Shown one piece after another: positions 22,042-32,878 of a stretch of 64,000 bases of DNA. The notes beneath the pieces are model-generated. The model worked only from the letters and a program-made list of their open reading frames with translations. It was not told where the DNA came from and ran no database searches. Origin of the DNA: Caprella mutica. Its lineage: Eukaryota; Arthropoda; Malacostraca; Amphipoda; Caprellidae. The translations under genes and the position numbers were made by a program. The stretch is taken from the NCBI GenBank assembly GCA_947561585.1, contig CANNZV010002334.1, positions 21,555 through 85,554 of the forward strand, read 5' to 3'. Positions within the stretch are counted from its first letter, which is position 1. Each line of letters opens with the position of its first letter.

Positions 22042-23330
22042 CTGCAACCCAAGAATTCACTCCTGTACAATCCACACCCCAAGATTTCACTCCTGTACAA
22101 TCCACACCCCAATGATTTCACTCCTGTACAATCTGCACCCCAAGATTTCACTCCTGTACAATCCACACCCAATGATTTCACTCCTGTACAATCCACACCC
22201 AATGATTTCACTCCTGTACAATCCACACCCCAAGATTTCACTCCTGTACAATCTGCACCCCAAGATTTCACTCCTGTACAATCTGCACCCCAAGATTTCA
22301 CTCCTGTACAATCCACACCCCAAGATTTCACTCCTGTACAATCTGCACCCCAAGATTTCACTCCTGTACAATCTGCACCCCAAGATTTCACTCCTGTACA
22401 ATCCACACACAATGATTTCACTCATGTACAATCCACACCCCAAGATTTCACTCCTGTACAATCTGCACCCCAAGATTTCACTCCTGTACAATCTGCACCC
22501 CAAGATTTCACTCCTGTACAATCCACACCCAATGATTTCACTCCTGTACGATCCACACCCCAAGATTTCACTCCTGTACAATCCGCACCCCAATGATTTC
22601 ACTCCTGTACAATCCGCACCCCATGATTTCACTCCTGTACAATCCACACCCCAAGATTTCACTCCTGTACAATCCGCACCCCAATGATTTCACTCCTGTA
22701 CAATCTGCACCTTATGATTTCACTCCTGTACAATCCGCACCCCATGATTTCACTCCTGTACAATCCGCACCCCAATGATTTCACTCCTGTACAATCTGCA
22801 CCCCAATGATTTCACTCCTGTACAATCCGTACCCCATGATTTCACTCCTGTACAATCCGCACCCCAATGATTTCACTCCTGTACAATCTGCACCCCAATG
22901 ATTTCACTCCTGTACAATCTGCACCCCAAATGATTTCACTCCTGTACAATCCGCACCCCAAGATTTCACTCCTGTACAATCTGCACCCCATGATTTCACT
23001 CTTGTACAATCCGCACCCCATGATTTCACTCCTGTACAATCTGCACCCCAATGATTTCACTCCTGTACAATCTGCACCCCAATGATTTCACTCCTGTACA
23101 ATCCACACTCCAAGATTTCACTCCTGTACAATCCGCACCCCAATGATTTCACTCCTGTACAATCCGCACCCCAATGATTTCACTCCTATACAATCCGCAC
23201 CCCAATGATTTCACTCCTGTACAATCCACACCCCAATGATTTCACTCCTGTACAATCCGCACCCCAATGATTTCACTCCTGTACAATCCACACCACATGA
23301 TTTCACTCCTGTACAATCCGCAGCCCAAAC
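22042..23330. repeat. 30/31-bp tandem array
   Basis: About 42 units of GATTTCACTCCTGTACAATC plus YRCACCCCAA or YRCACCCCAAT. Mixed 30- and 31-bp units shift frame, so four apparent ORFs of 70-218 codons are artefacts. 30-bp units dominate the left half and 31-bp units the right. Confidence 0.97.
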
Positions 23331-23390
23331 CAAACTGGGGTGCGTATTTTACAGGAGTGAAATCATTGGAGTGCGGATTCTACAGGTGAT
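23331..23390. repeat. Inverted unit capping the 30/31-bp array
   Basis: GGGGTGCGTATTTTACAGGA and GAGTGAAATCATTGGAGTGC are the complement of the array unit, so orientation flips at the array's right end. Confidence 0.85.
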
Positions 23391-23831
23391 CTCAAAAAAA
23401 TTATAATATAATACGCTATTGGAATAACATCTTTATTGAAATTTTTAGGAAATTTGCAATATAGTTTTCTTTAATAAGAACTTTTACGATTTAAAATTCT
23501 ATATCTAAACATTTTTTAAAATAGTTACTCTATGAATCTACAAGATCATATGTAAAAACATTTTATATTAGTTTTTCACACTACATGTTCACTTTATTTC
23601 ACTTGACATGTTACTCTATTTCATATCACATGTATAATTTGTTGTAATAAGTAGTCCGTCTAGCTCTAGTACATATTATATAGCTGATTTACTTGAAAAA
23701 CCTCGATTAACATACAAAATCCTCATATCATAGATACCAACTTATATAATTCCAATTTAAAATGAAATAGAAATAATAATATTAAAACAATATAAATCCA
23801 TTACATCTCTCTCCCTTTATTTATCCTTTCT
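23391..23831. other. AT-rich stretch, possible 3' UTR of minus-strand frame
   Basis: On the minus strand AATAAA occurs about 12 nt after the stop at 23832. The ACTCTATTTCATATCACATG block near 23610 recurs at about 24447, beyond element A copy 4. Confidence 0.4.
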
Positions 23832-23847
23832 TCAGATGTTAGTGTAC

Positions 23848-24083
23848 CTGGCAGGCGTCTTAAGAGCAACTCCTGTTCTTGACCATGTTCGGTTACTGAT
23901 TCTGGCTGTGGTCACAGTCGTGTCACTTTCTTTACTAATGCCCTTTTCTCTTTGCCACACAATGGTTTTATTCACATTATTATGATTAACTTCTTTTGTC
24001 TTCTCAGTACTTCTTTCTTCTTCGAATTTTTCAAATGTTTTTCGCAGTTTTCTTCTATTTCTAATTACTATCCCTCCATCTTG
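23848..24083 (-). CDS. Candidate internal exon with strong donor, minus strand
   Basis: A minus-strand frame is open from 24107 to a stop at 23832-23834, 91 codons. A strong donor, GCCAG|GTACAC, lies at 23848, so the exon probably ends at ..GVALKTPA plus two bases. Runs such as GGIVIRNRRKLRKTFEKFEE and TTARISNRTWSRTG look genuinely coding: charged, balanced and not AT-biased. Acceptor candidates are TTAAAG|CAAG (24083) and CAAAG|TATT (24091). If the donor is not used, the frame ends ARYTNI-stop with AATAAA just after it, so an alternative terminal exon is possible. Element A copy 4 begins within about 15 bp of the upstream edge. Not recognised. Confidence 0.5.
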
Positions 24084-24096
24084 CTTTAATACTTTG

Positions 24097-24418
24097 TTTG
24101 GGAGCGATCAGGTCAAAGATCAAGGTCAAGGTCATTTGTAACTCAATAACTCCAAAAGTATTCAACCAAATTATCTGAAATTTGATGGGACAATTGGTCA
24201 ATGTCCAGGAACGATCTGGTAGAATTTTGGAAGCGATCCGGTCAAAGGTCAAGGTCATATACATATAACTCGATAACTCAAAAAGTATTGTACCATATTG
24301 CATGAAACTTGGTTGGACGATTGGTTATTATTCAGTAACCAGTTTATTAGATTTTGGGAGAGAACGGGTCAAAACGGAGGCGAAGGTATGCGCTCTACCG
24401 AGTGCACATAATCTAGTT
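24097..24418 (+). mobile_element. Dispersed element A, copy 4 (5'-truncated)
   Basis: Lacks the TTACCTTCGC end and starts inside a subrepeat (TTTGGGAGCGATC). The right end CTCTACCGAGTGCAC is intact. Confidence 0.85.
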
Positions 24419-25147
24419 TACATTATTTCACATGCCATCTTTACTCTATTTCATATCACATGTATAATTGTTTACATTATTTTACATGACATATTTACTC
24501 TATAGAAGCGTACAACAAACATCAACATGTTGTTTCAACAGGTATTGTTCCCATACCTGTATTTTATTTCACTAATTATGGTAGAATTCGATGAAAGCTT
24601 CCTGCTGTATAATTAGGTTAGTTATTAATAACGTGTATTGAATGTGTCGATGTTGTAATTGAAATGAGGCCTGGTAATATATGACTGTATAATTATTATA
24701 TCGCCAATTGAGGTTATTCTATTTTCATAAGGCTTCAACTTCATTAATTAATGTATACCTGTCTAACTATAGAGGATACTGTTAGATAATGTACGAAAAT
24801 ATGGATTGGTTTAACGTTACTGGTAATATTATTTGATGATGCAAGATAATTGCTAGTCGAAATGGTATCGTAACAGGTGATCGAATTTTACGATAATCTG
24901 GCAACGATAATCAATATATGAAAATCGTTTAATTCATCCATATCGTGTAATTCATCCATATTTTTTTTGTTATAATTATGTGTATCTTAACTATATAATT
25001 ATTCTTATTAAAAAATGAGATTAAAATATTTTTTAAGTATTTATCAATTATCTTCATGTATTGAATGACATTTTTAGTTTACATTATTTTCTTGTTTACA
25101 TAATTCAAAAAATAGCTAAACAAGAAGATTAGAAATATCCTATCAAA
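24419..25147. other. AT-rich unassigned stretch
   Basis: Includes two copies of ACATTATTT(C/T)ACATG..AT near 24420 and 24474. No supported gene. Confidence 0.5.
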
Positions 25148-25270
25148 ATGAAAGAGTTATCGATCGCAGAGAAAATAGAGATAGATATTGTAACGCTTAG
25201 ATTAAACGTTCAAATCATTTCTCCCACGCAGAATACTCGATATATTGTCTGCAAACAGGAAAGTATTTGA
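25148..25270 (+). CDS. Short coding-like frame with ATG
   Basis: A 40-codon frame starts MKELSIAEKIEIDIVTLRLN and ends just where a foldback element begins. A possible donor, GGAAA|GTATTT, precedes the stop. It could be a first exon whose partner is at 25970, but the phases do not join cleanly. Not recognised; chance is possible. Confidence 0.25.
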   Translation: MKELSIAEKIEIDIVTLRLNVQIISPTQNTRYIVCKQESI

Positions 25271-25650
25271 AAAAGGTTATTTAAACTCAACGGTGAATAT
25301 ATTTTCCAGGAATCTTTCATGATAATATTATTTAACTCGTTACATAATTTGGTATCCATGATACCTGCACGTAAATTATTATTGGTAGATGCTATATTTT
25401 TTATGAGTCATTATCTAACTTGTATTTTATTTTGTATCCATGATACCTGCAGGTATCATGGATAGTAAATAAAAATTCAAGTCAAATTATGAAAATAATA
25501 TTAAACTAACTACCAATATTAATTTACGTGCAGGTATCATTGATACCAAATTAAGTAACGAGTTAAATAATTATTATTATACAAGATTCCAGGAAAATAC
25601 CGTCACCGTTGAGTTTAAATGATAATATGAAAAAATCTCTTTGCGTATGA
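25258..25650. mobile_element. ~390-bp foldback with nested palindrome core
   Basis: Outer arms TTTAAACTCAACGGTGA and TCACCGTTGAGTTTAAA; middle AACTCGTTACATAATTTGGT and its complement; the centre is GTATCCATGATACCTGCAGG meeting its own complement at about 25453. Three nested levels of symmetry. Confidence 0.85.
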
Positions 25651-25851
25651 ATTTTTTAATCTAACGGAAAAGTGTTTCATGTAGATCAAAGGTGTGGATA
25701 ATTGTACTCATTATTACTCTGTAGAAATTATTTGCCATCTACATGTTGTGAGTAGGCAGTTAATTCATTTACTAATTGAAGTGGAAATCAATGGGCAAAG
25801 TAACTGAATTATCAGTTTGTTAATGACTTACTAGATTATATAACTAAAACA

Positions 25852-25925
25852 TGGTGTGATGGTACACATGCATCACTCTTTGTGGTGATGGTACATATGC
25901 ACCACTCTTTGTGGTGATGGTACAT
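25852..25925. repeat. ~32-bp repeat, about 2.3 copies
   Basis: GTGATGGTACA(C/T)ATGCA(T/C)CA followed by CTCTTTGTG recurs at about 32-bp spacing. Confidence 0.9.
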
Positions 25926-25969
25926 CTATTTGTTATTATATATCGTCTCATCTCTCTATTCCAACATAG

Positions 25970-26325
25970 GTTTAAAGATGAAACCTTGTTTAAAGATCTA
26001 CAGAACATTTCCACAAGTTCTTTCACTAGAAAAGTGTATATAGAACTTAATAATTTTCCGGTCGTATACGATATCATCAAAGGAAAAGTTGTATCATTAA
26101 ACGCAAGATATACTGGAATGTATATCTAATAAGACTTACTTGTTAACATCTGAAAGATTTCACAATAATAGATATCATTTTATATCTAATATAAAATATC
26201 CCTTTTTACTAACGAAACTTTCTGACGATAACCATAATGTTCAAAATGATGATATTTTTTATGAGATGGTGATCAGGTCTTTGCATTTAGGTGGTAATAG
26301 CTACATTGAAATATTAGTGCAATAA
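25970..26325 (+). pseudogene. Coding-like exon with apparent frameshift, plus strand
   Basis: A good acceptor, TCATCTCTCTATTCCAACATAG|G, leads into an open frame (FKDETLFKDLQNISTSSF...) ending at 26127. A second frame, open 26101-26322, continues in similar style (KTYLLTSERFHNN, later EMVIRSLHLGGNSYIEI). The overlap and continuity suggest one decayed coding region with a frameshift at about 26100-26127. The 20-bp array follows within about 100 bp. No family recognised; no restored reading is given. Confidence 0.3.
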
Positions 26326-26427
26326 AATATCTAAATTGCACTATTGAGATTATCCTTTCTTGTGATTTGGAATTCGAATCGATTTGGTTTACGACCTTTG
26401 GAGATACAATGATAAAAATTATACACA

Positions 26428-27230
26428 ATGGCTGTGCAATGCTTTACAGTGCTACTCTTTGCTTTACAGTGCTACTCTTTGCTTTACAGTGCTAATCTTT
26501 GCTTTACAGTGCTACTCTTTGCTTTACAGTGCTACTCTTTGCTTTACAGTGCTAATCTTTGCTTTACAGTGCTACTCTTTGCTTTACAGTGCTACTCTTT
26601 GCTTTACAGTGCTACTCTTTGCTTTACTATGGCTTTGCAATGCTTTACAGTGCTACTCTTTGCTTTACTATGGCTTTGCAATGCTTTACAGTGCTACTCT
26701 TTGCTTTACAGTGCTAATCTTTGCTTTACAGTGCTACTCTTTGCTTTACAGTGCTACTCTTTGCTTTACAGTGCTACTCTTTGCTTTACAGTGCTACTCT
26801 TTGCTTTACAGTGCTACTCTTTGCTTTACAGTGCTACTCTTTGCTTTACAGTGCTACTCTTTGCTTTACAGTGCTACTCTTTGCTTTACAGTGCTACTCT
26901 TTGCTTTACAGTGCTACTCTTTGCTTTACAGTGCTACTCTTTGCTTTACTATGGCTTTGCAATGCTTTACAGTGCTACTCTTTGCTTTACAGTGCTACTC
27001 TTTGCTTTACAGTGCTACTCTTTGCTTTACAGTGCTACTCTTTGCTTTACAGTGCTACTCTTTGCTTTACAGTGCTACTCTTTGCTTTACAGTGCTACTC
27101 TTTGCTTTACTATGGCTTTGCAATGCTTTACAGTGCTACTCTTTGCTTTACTATGGCTTTGCAATGCTTTACAGTGCTACTCTTTGCTTTACTATGGCTT
27201 TACAATGCTTTACAGTGCTACTCCTTGATT
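26428..27230. repeat. 20-bp tandem array with 21-bp variant units
   Basis: About 40 units of GCTTTACAGTGCTACTCTTT, with interspersed ACTATGGCTTTGCAAT insert units. As 20 is not a multiple of 3, the same peptide appears in all three plus frames, giving overlapping ORFs of up to 302 codons, all artefacts. Confidence 0.97.
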
Positions 27231-27233
27231 TAC

Positions 27234-27347
27234 TCATGATCGCAGTTCTCGGAAAGTGGTCGAAACTTCCATCGGATAGATTGGTTCAATAGCAATGTCG
27301 GAATCCACTTTTCGAGTACTTTGGGTGTTTGGTACTTGAGTCATCAC
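27234..27347 (-). CDS. Candidate exon ending in a stop, minus strand
   Basis: A frame of 37 codons, VMTQVPNTQSTRKVDSDIAI to TTFRELRS, then TGA at 27234-27236. The TGA directly precedes a good donor-like string (CATGA|GTAAAT), so a nonsense change in the last codon of an exon is possible; otherwise it is a terminal exon whose 3' side is the 20-bp array. Acceptors: TTAATTAAG|GTG or, further up, ACAATAAG|A at 27364. Not recognised. Confidence 0.35.
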   Translation of the reverse strand: MMTQVPNTQSTRKVDSDIAIEPIYPMEVSTTFRELRS

Positions 27348-27462
27348 CTTAATTAAATACATATCTCTTATTGTAACCAAATGATGTCCTCAGTTACCGT
27401 AGACTTTATTTCATAATAGAGTAATAACTAGTATTCAATCTGTAGTCTGGTTATCAGAGATA

Positions 27463-27654
27463 GGGTAAGTTACGAGATATCGGACAGTTCCACATTCTCG
27501 AACAAGTAAGAAAAAAAGGTATTCTTATTTTAATTGGTATAGATTATACCTGCAAGTATCATGAATATCAATTACATTAGAAGTCAAATAATAATTATAA
27601 TATATTCTCACGTGTTCGAAATTGTTGAACTGTCCGATATCTTGTAACTTACCC
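27463..27654. mobile_element. MITE family B copy
   Basis: TA-flanked, ends GGGTAAGTTACGAGATATCG and CGATATCTTGTAACTTACCC. Degraded central GGTATAGATTATACC core. Confidence 0.9.
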
Positions 27655-27953
27655 TAGCAGCTCATTATTTTTCCCCATCTCGATAGATGCAATTACCAAC
27701 TCCCAGTCACAGTAATTGGTCTGTCAAAAGCATCAAATAGTATTTAATAAGTTGCAGAAATTATCCATAGTTTAGGTTTGAGTGGCTACAGTGTAATGAA
27801 GAGGCTTATGTGGGCATTGAGGAGCTGGAATTAATTGTGCCTTAAATTGTGAGCATTGATGTTGAGCTTAGGTACATAATGGCTACGAATTCTTTGGTAT
27901 TTTTGTGTGGTACTTAAGTAGGCTGTTATTAATGTTTATTATTTATTATTATA
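27655..27953 (+). other. Unassigned stretch
   Basis: A short plus-strand frame (WLQCNEEAYVGIEELELIVP) at about 27785-27846 follows CCATAG; too short to call. Confidence 0.3.
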
Positions 27954-29132
27954 GGGTTGTGACAATATTCTTTTTCAAATATGCTTTTATGCCTTAAAAT
28001 ATTCTTTTTATGCTTAAAATATGCCTTTTATGCGTTCAGGTTAGCTTTATATGTTCTAATTTCTTTGAAATAAGACCAATTGTAATGGAGAGTTTTTATT
28101 GATGGTATATTTATATAGAAAGCAGGGTAGGAAACAATGTCAAATTGAGACGGTTTATTCTGTATGAGGTAACCAAAATAATAAATAGTGAAAAGTTTTA
28201 GACAATAACTTGCACAATAAAGAAAGCATTTATTACATTTGATGAATATAGCTTGTTTTAAATTCTCGAAAATAATTCTACGTCTGTTATCTGCTATAAT
28301 TTGTAGTCTTAACTCATTTCGAATTTAAAAAATAAGGTTCGTCTGGGAACAAAACATCTGGTACCGAATTGTACTATAGTAACGAAATGTCCTAGCTCCG
28401 TTAACAATGGGGACGTGCCATTAGTCCGACAGTTACATCTTTCTGTGTTATTTCTCATTTTATTTATTGATTAAAATAAAAAATACTAAATAATATACAT
28501 TTTAGTTATACATATTTTAATAATACAATATTTACCTTTATTTTTTTAAATTATATATTCCTCTCTTATTTTACTTTATTTCTAATATTAGCTCATTTGT
28601 ATGATGCATTCTCTCATTCGATTTAATGTAATTTGTTGCGTTCGCTAGGTTGTTGTACTGCACACTTCATGATTTTTTAATGACCTGGCAGTGCGGTTCG
28701 GGGGGTAGCACGCTCCCCCCCCCCTCCCCCTGCTATACATATATTTTGATATTCAATCAGAAATGAACTGCAAAAGTGTAGGACTAATGGAGTGTCGCAC
28801 CAAAGAATAGTAACCGTTTACAATAGGTAAAGCGTAACACAAAATGGCAGCTCCTATCGTGTACTCCTTTTTAAAATTATTACTATTATTTATCGCCTTA
28901 CAGGTTCCAATGATTCAATAAGGTAATTTCCACACCTAGTCTTTTAAACTTACAACTTCTTGAATCATTAATTCAAACCATAAAAATTAGTTTGTGTTTC
29001 ATTTGCAGTCACTTGGACTATTTGATTAACTAAAAGCATATTTTGAGAATATTCTTTATTTCAAAAAATATGCTTTATTGCTAAAAAGCATAAAGAATAA
29101 TTCTTTAAGCCAAAAGAATATTGTCACAACCC
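27954..29132. mobile_element. Large family C element, 1.18 kb
   Basis: TA-flanked ends GGGTTGTGACAATATTCTTT and AAGAATATTGTCACAACCC. Subterminal arms rich in AATATGC/GCATAAA words extend about 70 bp. The interior (about 28360-28830) holds GC-rich pieces including a poly-C tract (28707-28730) and inverted CATTAGTCCGAC/GTAGGACTAATG words. No transposase; may be a composite with a second insertion inside. Confidence 0.75.
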
Positions 29133-29356
29133 TATTTATTAATTATATACAAATCATTTGTAAATACATGTAATTCGAATTCATGTAGATAAGACTTAAA
29201 TTATTTTAGCTGTTAATGAAATAGTAACTGAAATCATTTTGTATTCAATAAACTAGTGTAAATATTTGTATTTTCTCAGTCTTTTCGAATATATCTTGTG
29301 TCATTTATTTCCATCTGACTCTATTACACTGATTTAAGTACTCTATAAGTACTATA

Positions 29357-29565
29357 CAGGGTGACCCACAAAAAAGTGTTCCCAAGCTTGAATTAATATT
29401 AATATCGTACACGTACAATCTTATTAGCAATGACGGCTGTAGAATGGATAGGTACATGAAAAAAAAATCTAATTTTAAAATTCACTTCAACTCATTTTTT
29501 AACTACTTATAAATACGATATTTATATTAATTCTAAGTTGGGTACACTTTTTGTGGGTCACCCTG
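29357..29565. mobile_element. MITE family F, copy 2
   Basis: Ends CAGGGTGACCCACAAAAAAG and TTGTGGGTCACCCTG with TA flanks; inverted relative to copy 1. Confidence 0.9.
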
Positions 29566-29592
29566 TATATCACTCTATTACTCTGATTTCAC

Positions 29593-29693
29593 ATCTCAAA
29601 CACGTGGTTATTAAGTTTAAAAGATATTTCTAAAACCGAATCACCATCTACACGGTGCAACTTTACTGAAACTCCAGTACAAGTTTCCGAAAC
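29593..29693 (-). CDS. Candidate exon, minus strand
   Basis: Acceptor TATTTAAACTCCAG|GTT opens 34 codons reading VSETCTGVSVKLHRVDGDSV then LEISFKLNNHVFEM and TGA. A donor-like GAGAT|GTGAAA just before the stop would give a two-base overhang that fits the A-first acceptor at 27364. Alternating hydrophobic/polar residues suggest beta strands. The link to the preceding block (29751-29898) is unclear because no good donor is visible there. Confidence 0.4.
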
Positions 29694-29750
29694 CTGGAGT
29701 TTAAATATTTTAAAGTCCCCAAAATGAATGTATTGTGTAAGTCGCATCTT

Positions 29751-30163
29751 AGATTGTTAGGAAAATGCTTTCTTGGAGAAATTCAGTTTCGTAATTGACA
29801 GACAAATGTAGTGGTCGAAAATTCCTCTGGCTGTAGACTTTCGTCATTAGATCTTTATGATCTAACTTGATCTGGAATTTCAAAGGAATATTCACTGATA
29901 GGGTGAGTTCCGAGTTATTGAACAGTTTCACGTTTTCGATCATGTGAGAAATAAATATATGATATTTATTAAACTTTTATTTTAAATAATATCCACGATA
30001 ACGGCAGGTATCGTGGATTATTATTGAAATAAAGGTGGAATAATAATCATTATATATTTTTTACTACATGATCGAAAATGTGGAACAGTCCGATAACTTG
30101 GAACTTACCCTATTGCATCTGTATTTAGAGATTTCAAGCATTGGCAAATAATTTGGTTGATTA
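29751..30163 (-). pseudogene. Coding-like exon split by a B MITE, minus strand
   Basis: Reading the minus strand, acceptor CCAATTTTTTTTTCAG|TA opens a frame (INQIICQCLKSLNTDAI) up to 30111. B MITE 29901-30110 interrupts, then the same frame resumes at 29898 (SVNIPLKFQIKLDHKDLMTK ...) to TAA at 29749-29751. The frame is continuous if the MITE and one TA copy are ignored, so it inserted into an open frame. The MITE supplies AGG|GTAAGT and the far side offers CTATCAG|TG, but splicing there shifts frame by one. Either a broken gene or an incompletely processed MITE-intron. Product not recognised. Confidence 0.45.
29901..30110. mobile_element. MITE family B copy inside a coding-like frame
   Basis: 210 bp with TA at 29899-29900 and 30111-30112. 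Arms GGGTGAGTTCCGAGTTATTG and CCGATAACTTGGAACTTACC. Core CCACGATAACGGCAGGTATCGTGG. Confidence 0.95.
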
Positions 30164-30169
30164 CTGAAA

Positions 30170-31084
30170 AAAAAATTGGCTTCACAGAATTTCTTCCGAA
30201 ATTAAACAAATTTTTTTATACTATTGGCATAAGAAACCGCAGGCAAATTAATTTGATCACTAAATTTAATAAGTTATCCATCTGTAATTACTGTAATGTT
30301 TAACGTTATAGTTTAGCTTACTATAATTGGGATGCGGGGTTCATTGGTTGCGATAGTGACAAAATGTATACTTTACTTTTTATCAGCAAAAGGCCCTTAA
30401 AACATTATCGCATCACGTATACTAAAACTGTGCAATTAAAGAAAAAATTATTTCCTGCGGTGAAAATTCTGTGCGGCGAGCTTTTCAGCGGCGAAATTTC
30501 TTACGGCGGAAATTCCTAGACCCGATTTTGACAACATTAGTCCGTCACTGTCTCCTACCGAACAGCAGACTGAAACTATGTCGTTATTTCTCATTAACTC
30601 TTGCCGGAGTAAATTAGGCGCATGGAATTTTGGTCTCTGTTTATTTATGTAATTATTAACATACCGATTTAGGTATTTAGGAAACGCTATAAAAGAATAC
30701 TATAATTTGTTGCTAATGATTTTGTTTGTTGTCATATGTATGTTGTGCATTAGTTTATACCATATGTGCATGATATTAAACAAATCCTTATGTGTCCTGT
30801 TCTGCTTAATATTGTTCATTTTCATTTTCTTGATACCAGTACATCAACTCTTATTCGGTACTCAAAGAAAGAATCTCCTTGAGCTGTACTTTCACTAATC
30901 ACAGTTTTAAGGCTAGGTTAGCGAAGAATAATATAATTGACAGAATAAATAACAGAATAATATAATTAGGGTGGCAATTTTTAAAAACACCGGTATTCTG
31001 ATATCTGTTTTTTAATTGGATTTATTAATAAATTATCAAATATTCATGATTTAAATTTAATGTTCAAGTGTTGTTGTAGAAGTA
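30170..31084. other. Mixed unassigned stretch
   Basis: About 30440-30520 has repeated GCGGCGAAA/GCGGTGAAA words, possibly a transposon end. The hydrophobic plus-strand frame at 30707-30898 is AT-driven. No supported gene. Confidence 0.4.
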
Positions 31085-31135
31085 ACTTCAAGTTTTAGAG
31101 AATTGCGCTCGGGTTATGCTCTGCAATAGAGCGGC
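31085..31135 (+). mobile_element. SINE-like fragment S
   Basis: AGTTTTAGAGAATTGCGCTC followed by GGGTTATGCTCTGCAA resembles the tRNA-like head of repeat S at 45415. Confidence 0.4.
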
Positions 31136-31825
31136 AAAGAAAAAACAGCGTGGTTCCACTTCAGGTTATCGGTGAAAAAGTTTTATTTGAATCAAAGATA
31201 TCGAAAATTATCTTATAAAGGATACTGATATAGTAATTAATCATTACGGATATTTCGTCAACCCATTTTACTCGACCATCATGATGCAACTAACTATTTA
31301 ACAGTGTATTTTCATTTTTAATCATTATTTAAGAATTTCTCCAACTGAAGTCAAAGGAAAATTAGTCATTCAAGAAACAACAACATAGTTACGATTGAAC
31401 CATCTGCCATCGGAAAAAGAGAAAACTCTGAAGAAAAACACAAGAAAACATTGCGTTGTAAAAGAAAAACTTATATAATCTCAAGATAGAAGTGTCAGAA
31501 AAATCGAAGTAGAAATGTATATGAGAAGTTGCCAGATACATTCTAAAGAAGGATATCGGATTGAAACCTTACAAAAATGGCACATTCTCTGTATTAACCC
31601 CCCCCCCCCCCGTACACGGTTGCTCAACTTTAACTTTGCTGATGTGCCACATCTACAGATTGCTGTCCCAAAAGGCCACCCTCCATGTAGGACGGTTGCC
31701 ATTTTGAGCACTTTTTGTTAGCTGAATATATATTAGTCTGTTAAGAGATCTTTGTTGTACCTTTATTAGTTATAAACATATAATTTAGACCAGTTTTTGT
31801 TGGTCATCCTGTAAAGCAAAGACAT
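31136..31825. other. Unassigned stretch with poly-C
   Basis: An A-rich plus-strand frame near 31340-31490 and a C-run at about 31597-31610. Opposing frames at 31481-31721 cover a GC-richer patch; neither can be supported as a gene. Confidence 0.4.
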
Positions 31826-31946
31826 GTATAACACGTTTTCAGTGCCTGTCGTTTTGAGGTATTGTGTGGTGCTTTTGCTCGTCTCTTTGGAGCAAAGCAC
31901 TACACAACATCTCAAAACGACAGGCACTGAGCCACTGACGTGAAAA
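31826..31946. mobile_element. Hairpin MITE, ~120 bp
   Basis: TCAGTGCCTGTCGTTTTGAG pairs with CTCAAAACGACAGGCACTGA; inner TGTGTGGTGCTTTTGCTC pairs with GAGCAAAGCACTACACA. Confidence 0.9.
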
Positions 31947-32663
31947 TGCACTCAGAAAATGTCTTGAATAATTCATAGCTTTTTATCAATCAATGAAAAA
32001 TTAGAAAATAATACCCAATAGAACATGAAATAGTAGTCATGTTGTAGTAAATTTGATGATAATATATAACTAAAAATACATAAGAAAATGACAATTGATT
32101 TTAGTCTAATTTTTTTGAATTATTCGTTGTAAGTACCTATAAAAATTAATGAAATCATATTGTTAATCTTAATTACAAATTAAAACCAATTTCATAGTGC
32201 ATAAACATGTTTAGCATAAAGTTGAATGGTTATAATATGGTAAAAATATATCATAATTCAATAGTATAGCCTTTTGTTCTGCAGCAAACGTTACTAAATA
32301 AATTGATTGCAACAGTTGAATGAATTTAAATTCATTTATATTGTATATTATTCAAGTGCTTTCATTTAGATATTTATTATTTATGGCCACGTTGCAATTG
32401 TTTTCCAATGCATCTAGTCTGCATAGAATTATTTAGTGCGAATTCACTAAATCGAAGTGAATTCAATGAAATAAATACAAAAAAACTGAAATAATATTCT
32501 ATATTCTATAACATTCGTATCTTGAAATAAAATCTTTCAAATATTAATATGCATTATTCAAATAATGTATGTAAATCATGTTGAAATTAAATAATAAATA
32601 ATATAATAATGAAAGTTTAATTAATTGTTGGTAACTTAATACTAAAATCTAGATTACTGGACT
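31947..32663. other. AT-rich unassigned stretch
   Basis: No supported feature. Confidence 0.6.
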
Positions 32664-32664
32664 A

Positions 32665-32878
32665 GGGTAAGTTACGAATTATGGTCAGTTTCACATCTTC
32701 GGTCATATATGAAAAAACTATATTATAATTGTTTTTTTATTTTTATTATAATTGGTATCTATGATACCTGCAGGTTTTATGAATACCAGTTGTAATAGAA
32801 ATAAAAAAAACATTTATAATATAGTTTTTTCTTATATGACCGAAGATGTGAAACTGACCGATAATTTGCAATATATCC
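32665..32878. mobile_element. MITE family B copy
   Basis: TA-flanked, begins GGGTAAGTTACGAATTATGG. Core TTGGTATCTATGATACCTGC; right end degraded to AATATATCC. Confidence 0.9.

Noticed and set aside
22026..23085. ORFs on both strands in the 30/31-bp array
   Set aside because: Repeat translation with frame switches at 31-bp units.
26384..27292. Three overlapping ORFs (172-302 codons)
   Set aside because: The same 20-bp repeat read in three frames.
30440..30600. 48-codon minus frame with ATG (about MRNNDIVSV...)
   Set aside because: It overlaps GCGGCGAAA-type repeat words and transposon-like CGGACTAATG sequence, so repeat origin is more likely.
30707..30898. Hydrophobic 63-codon ORF resembling a membrane protein
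   Set aside because: T-rich composition alone yields F/L/I/M runs; no splice or start context.
31481..31721. Opposing 68-76-codon ORFs
   Set aside because: Neither strand shows supporting boundaries; the poly-C run inflates glycine/proline.
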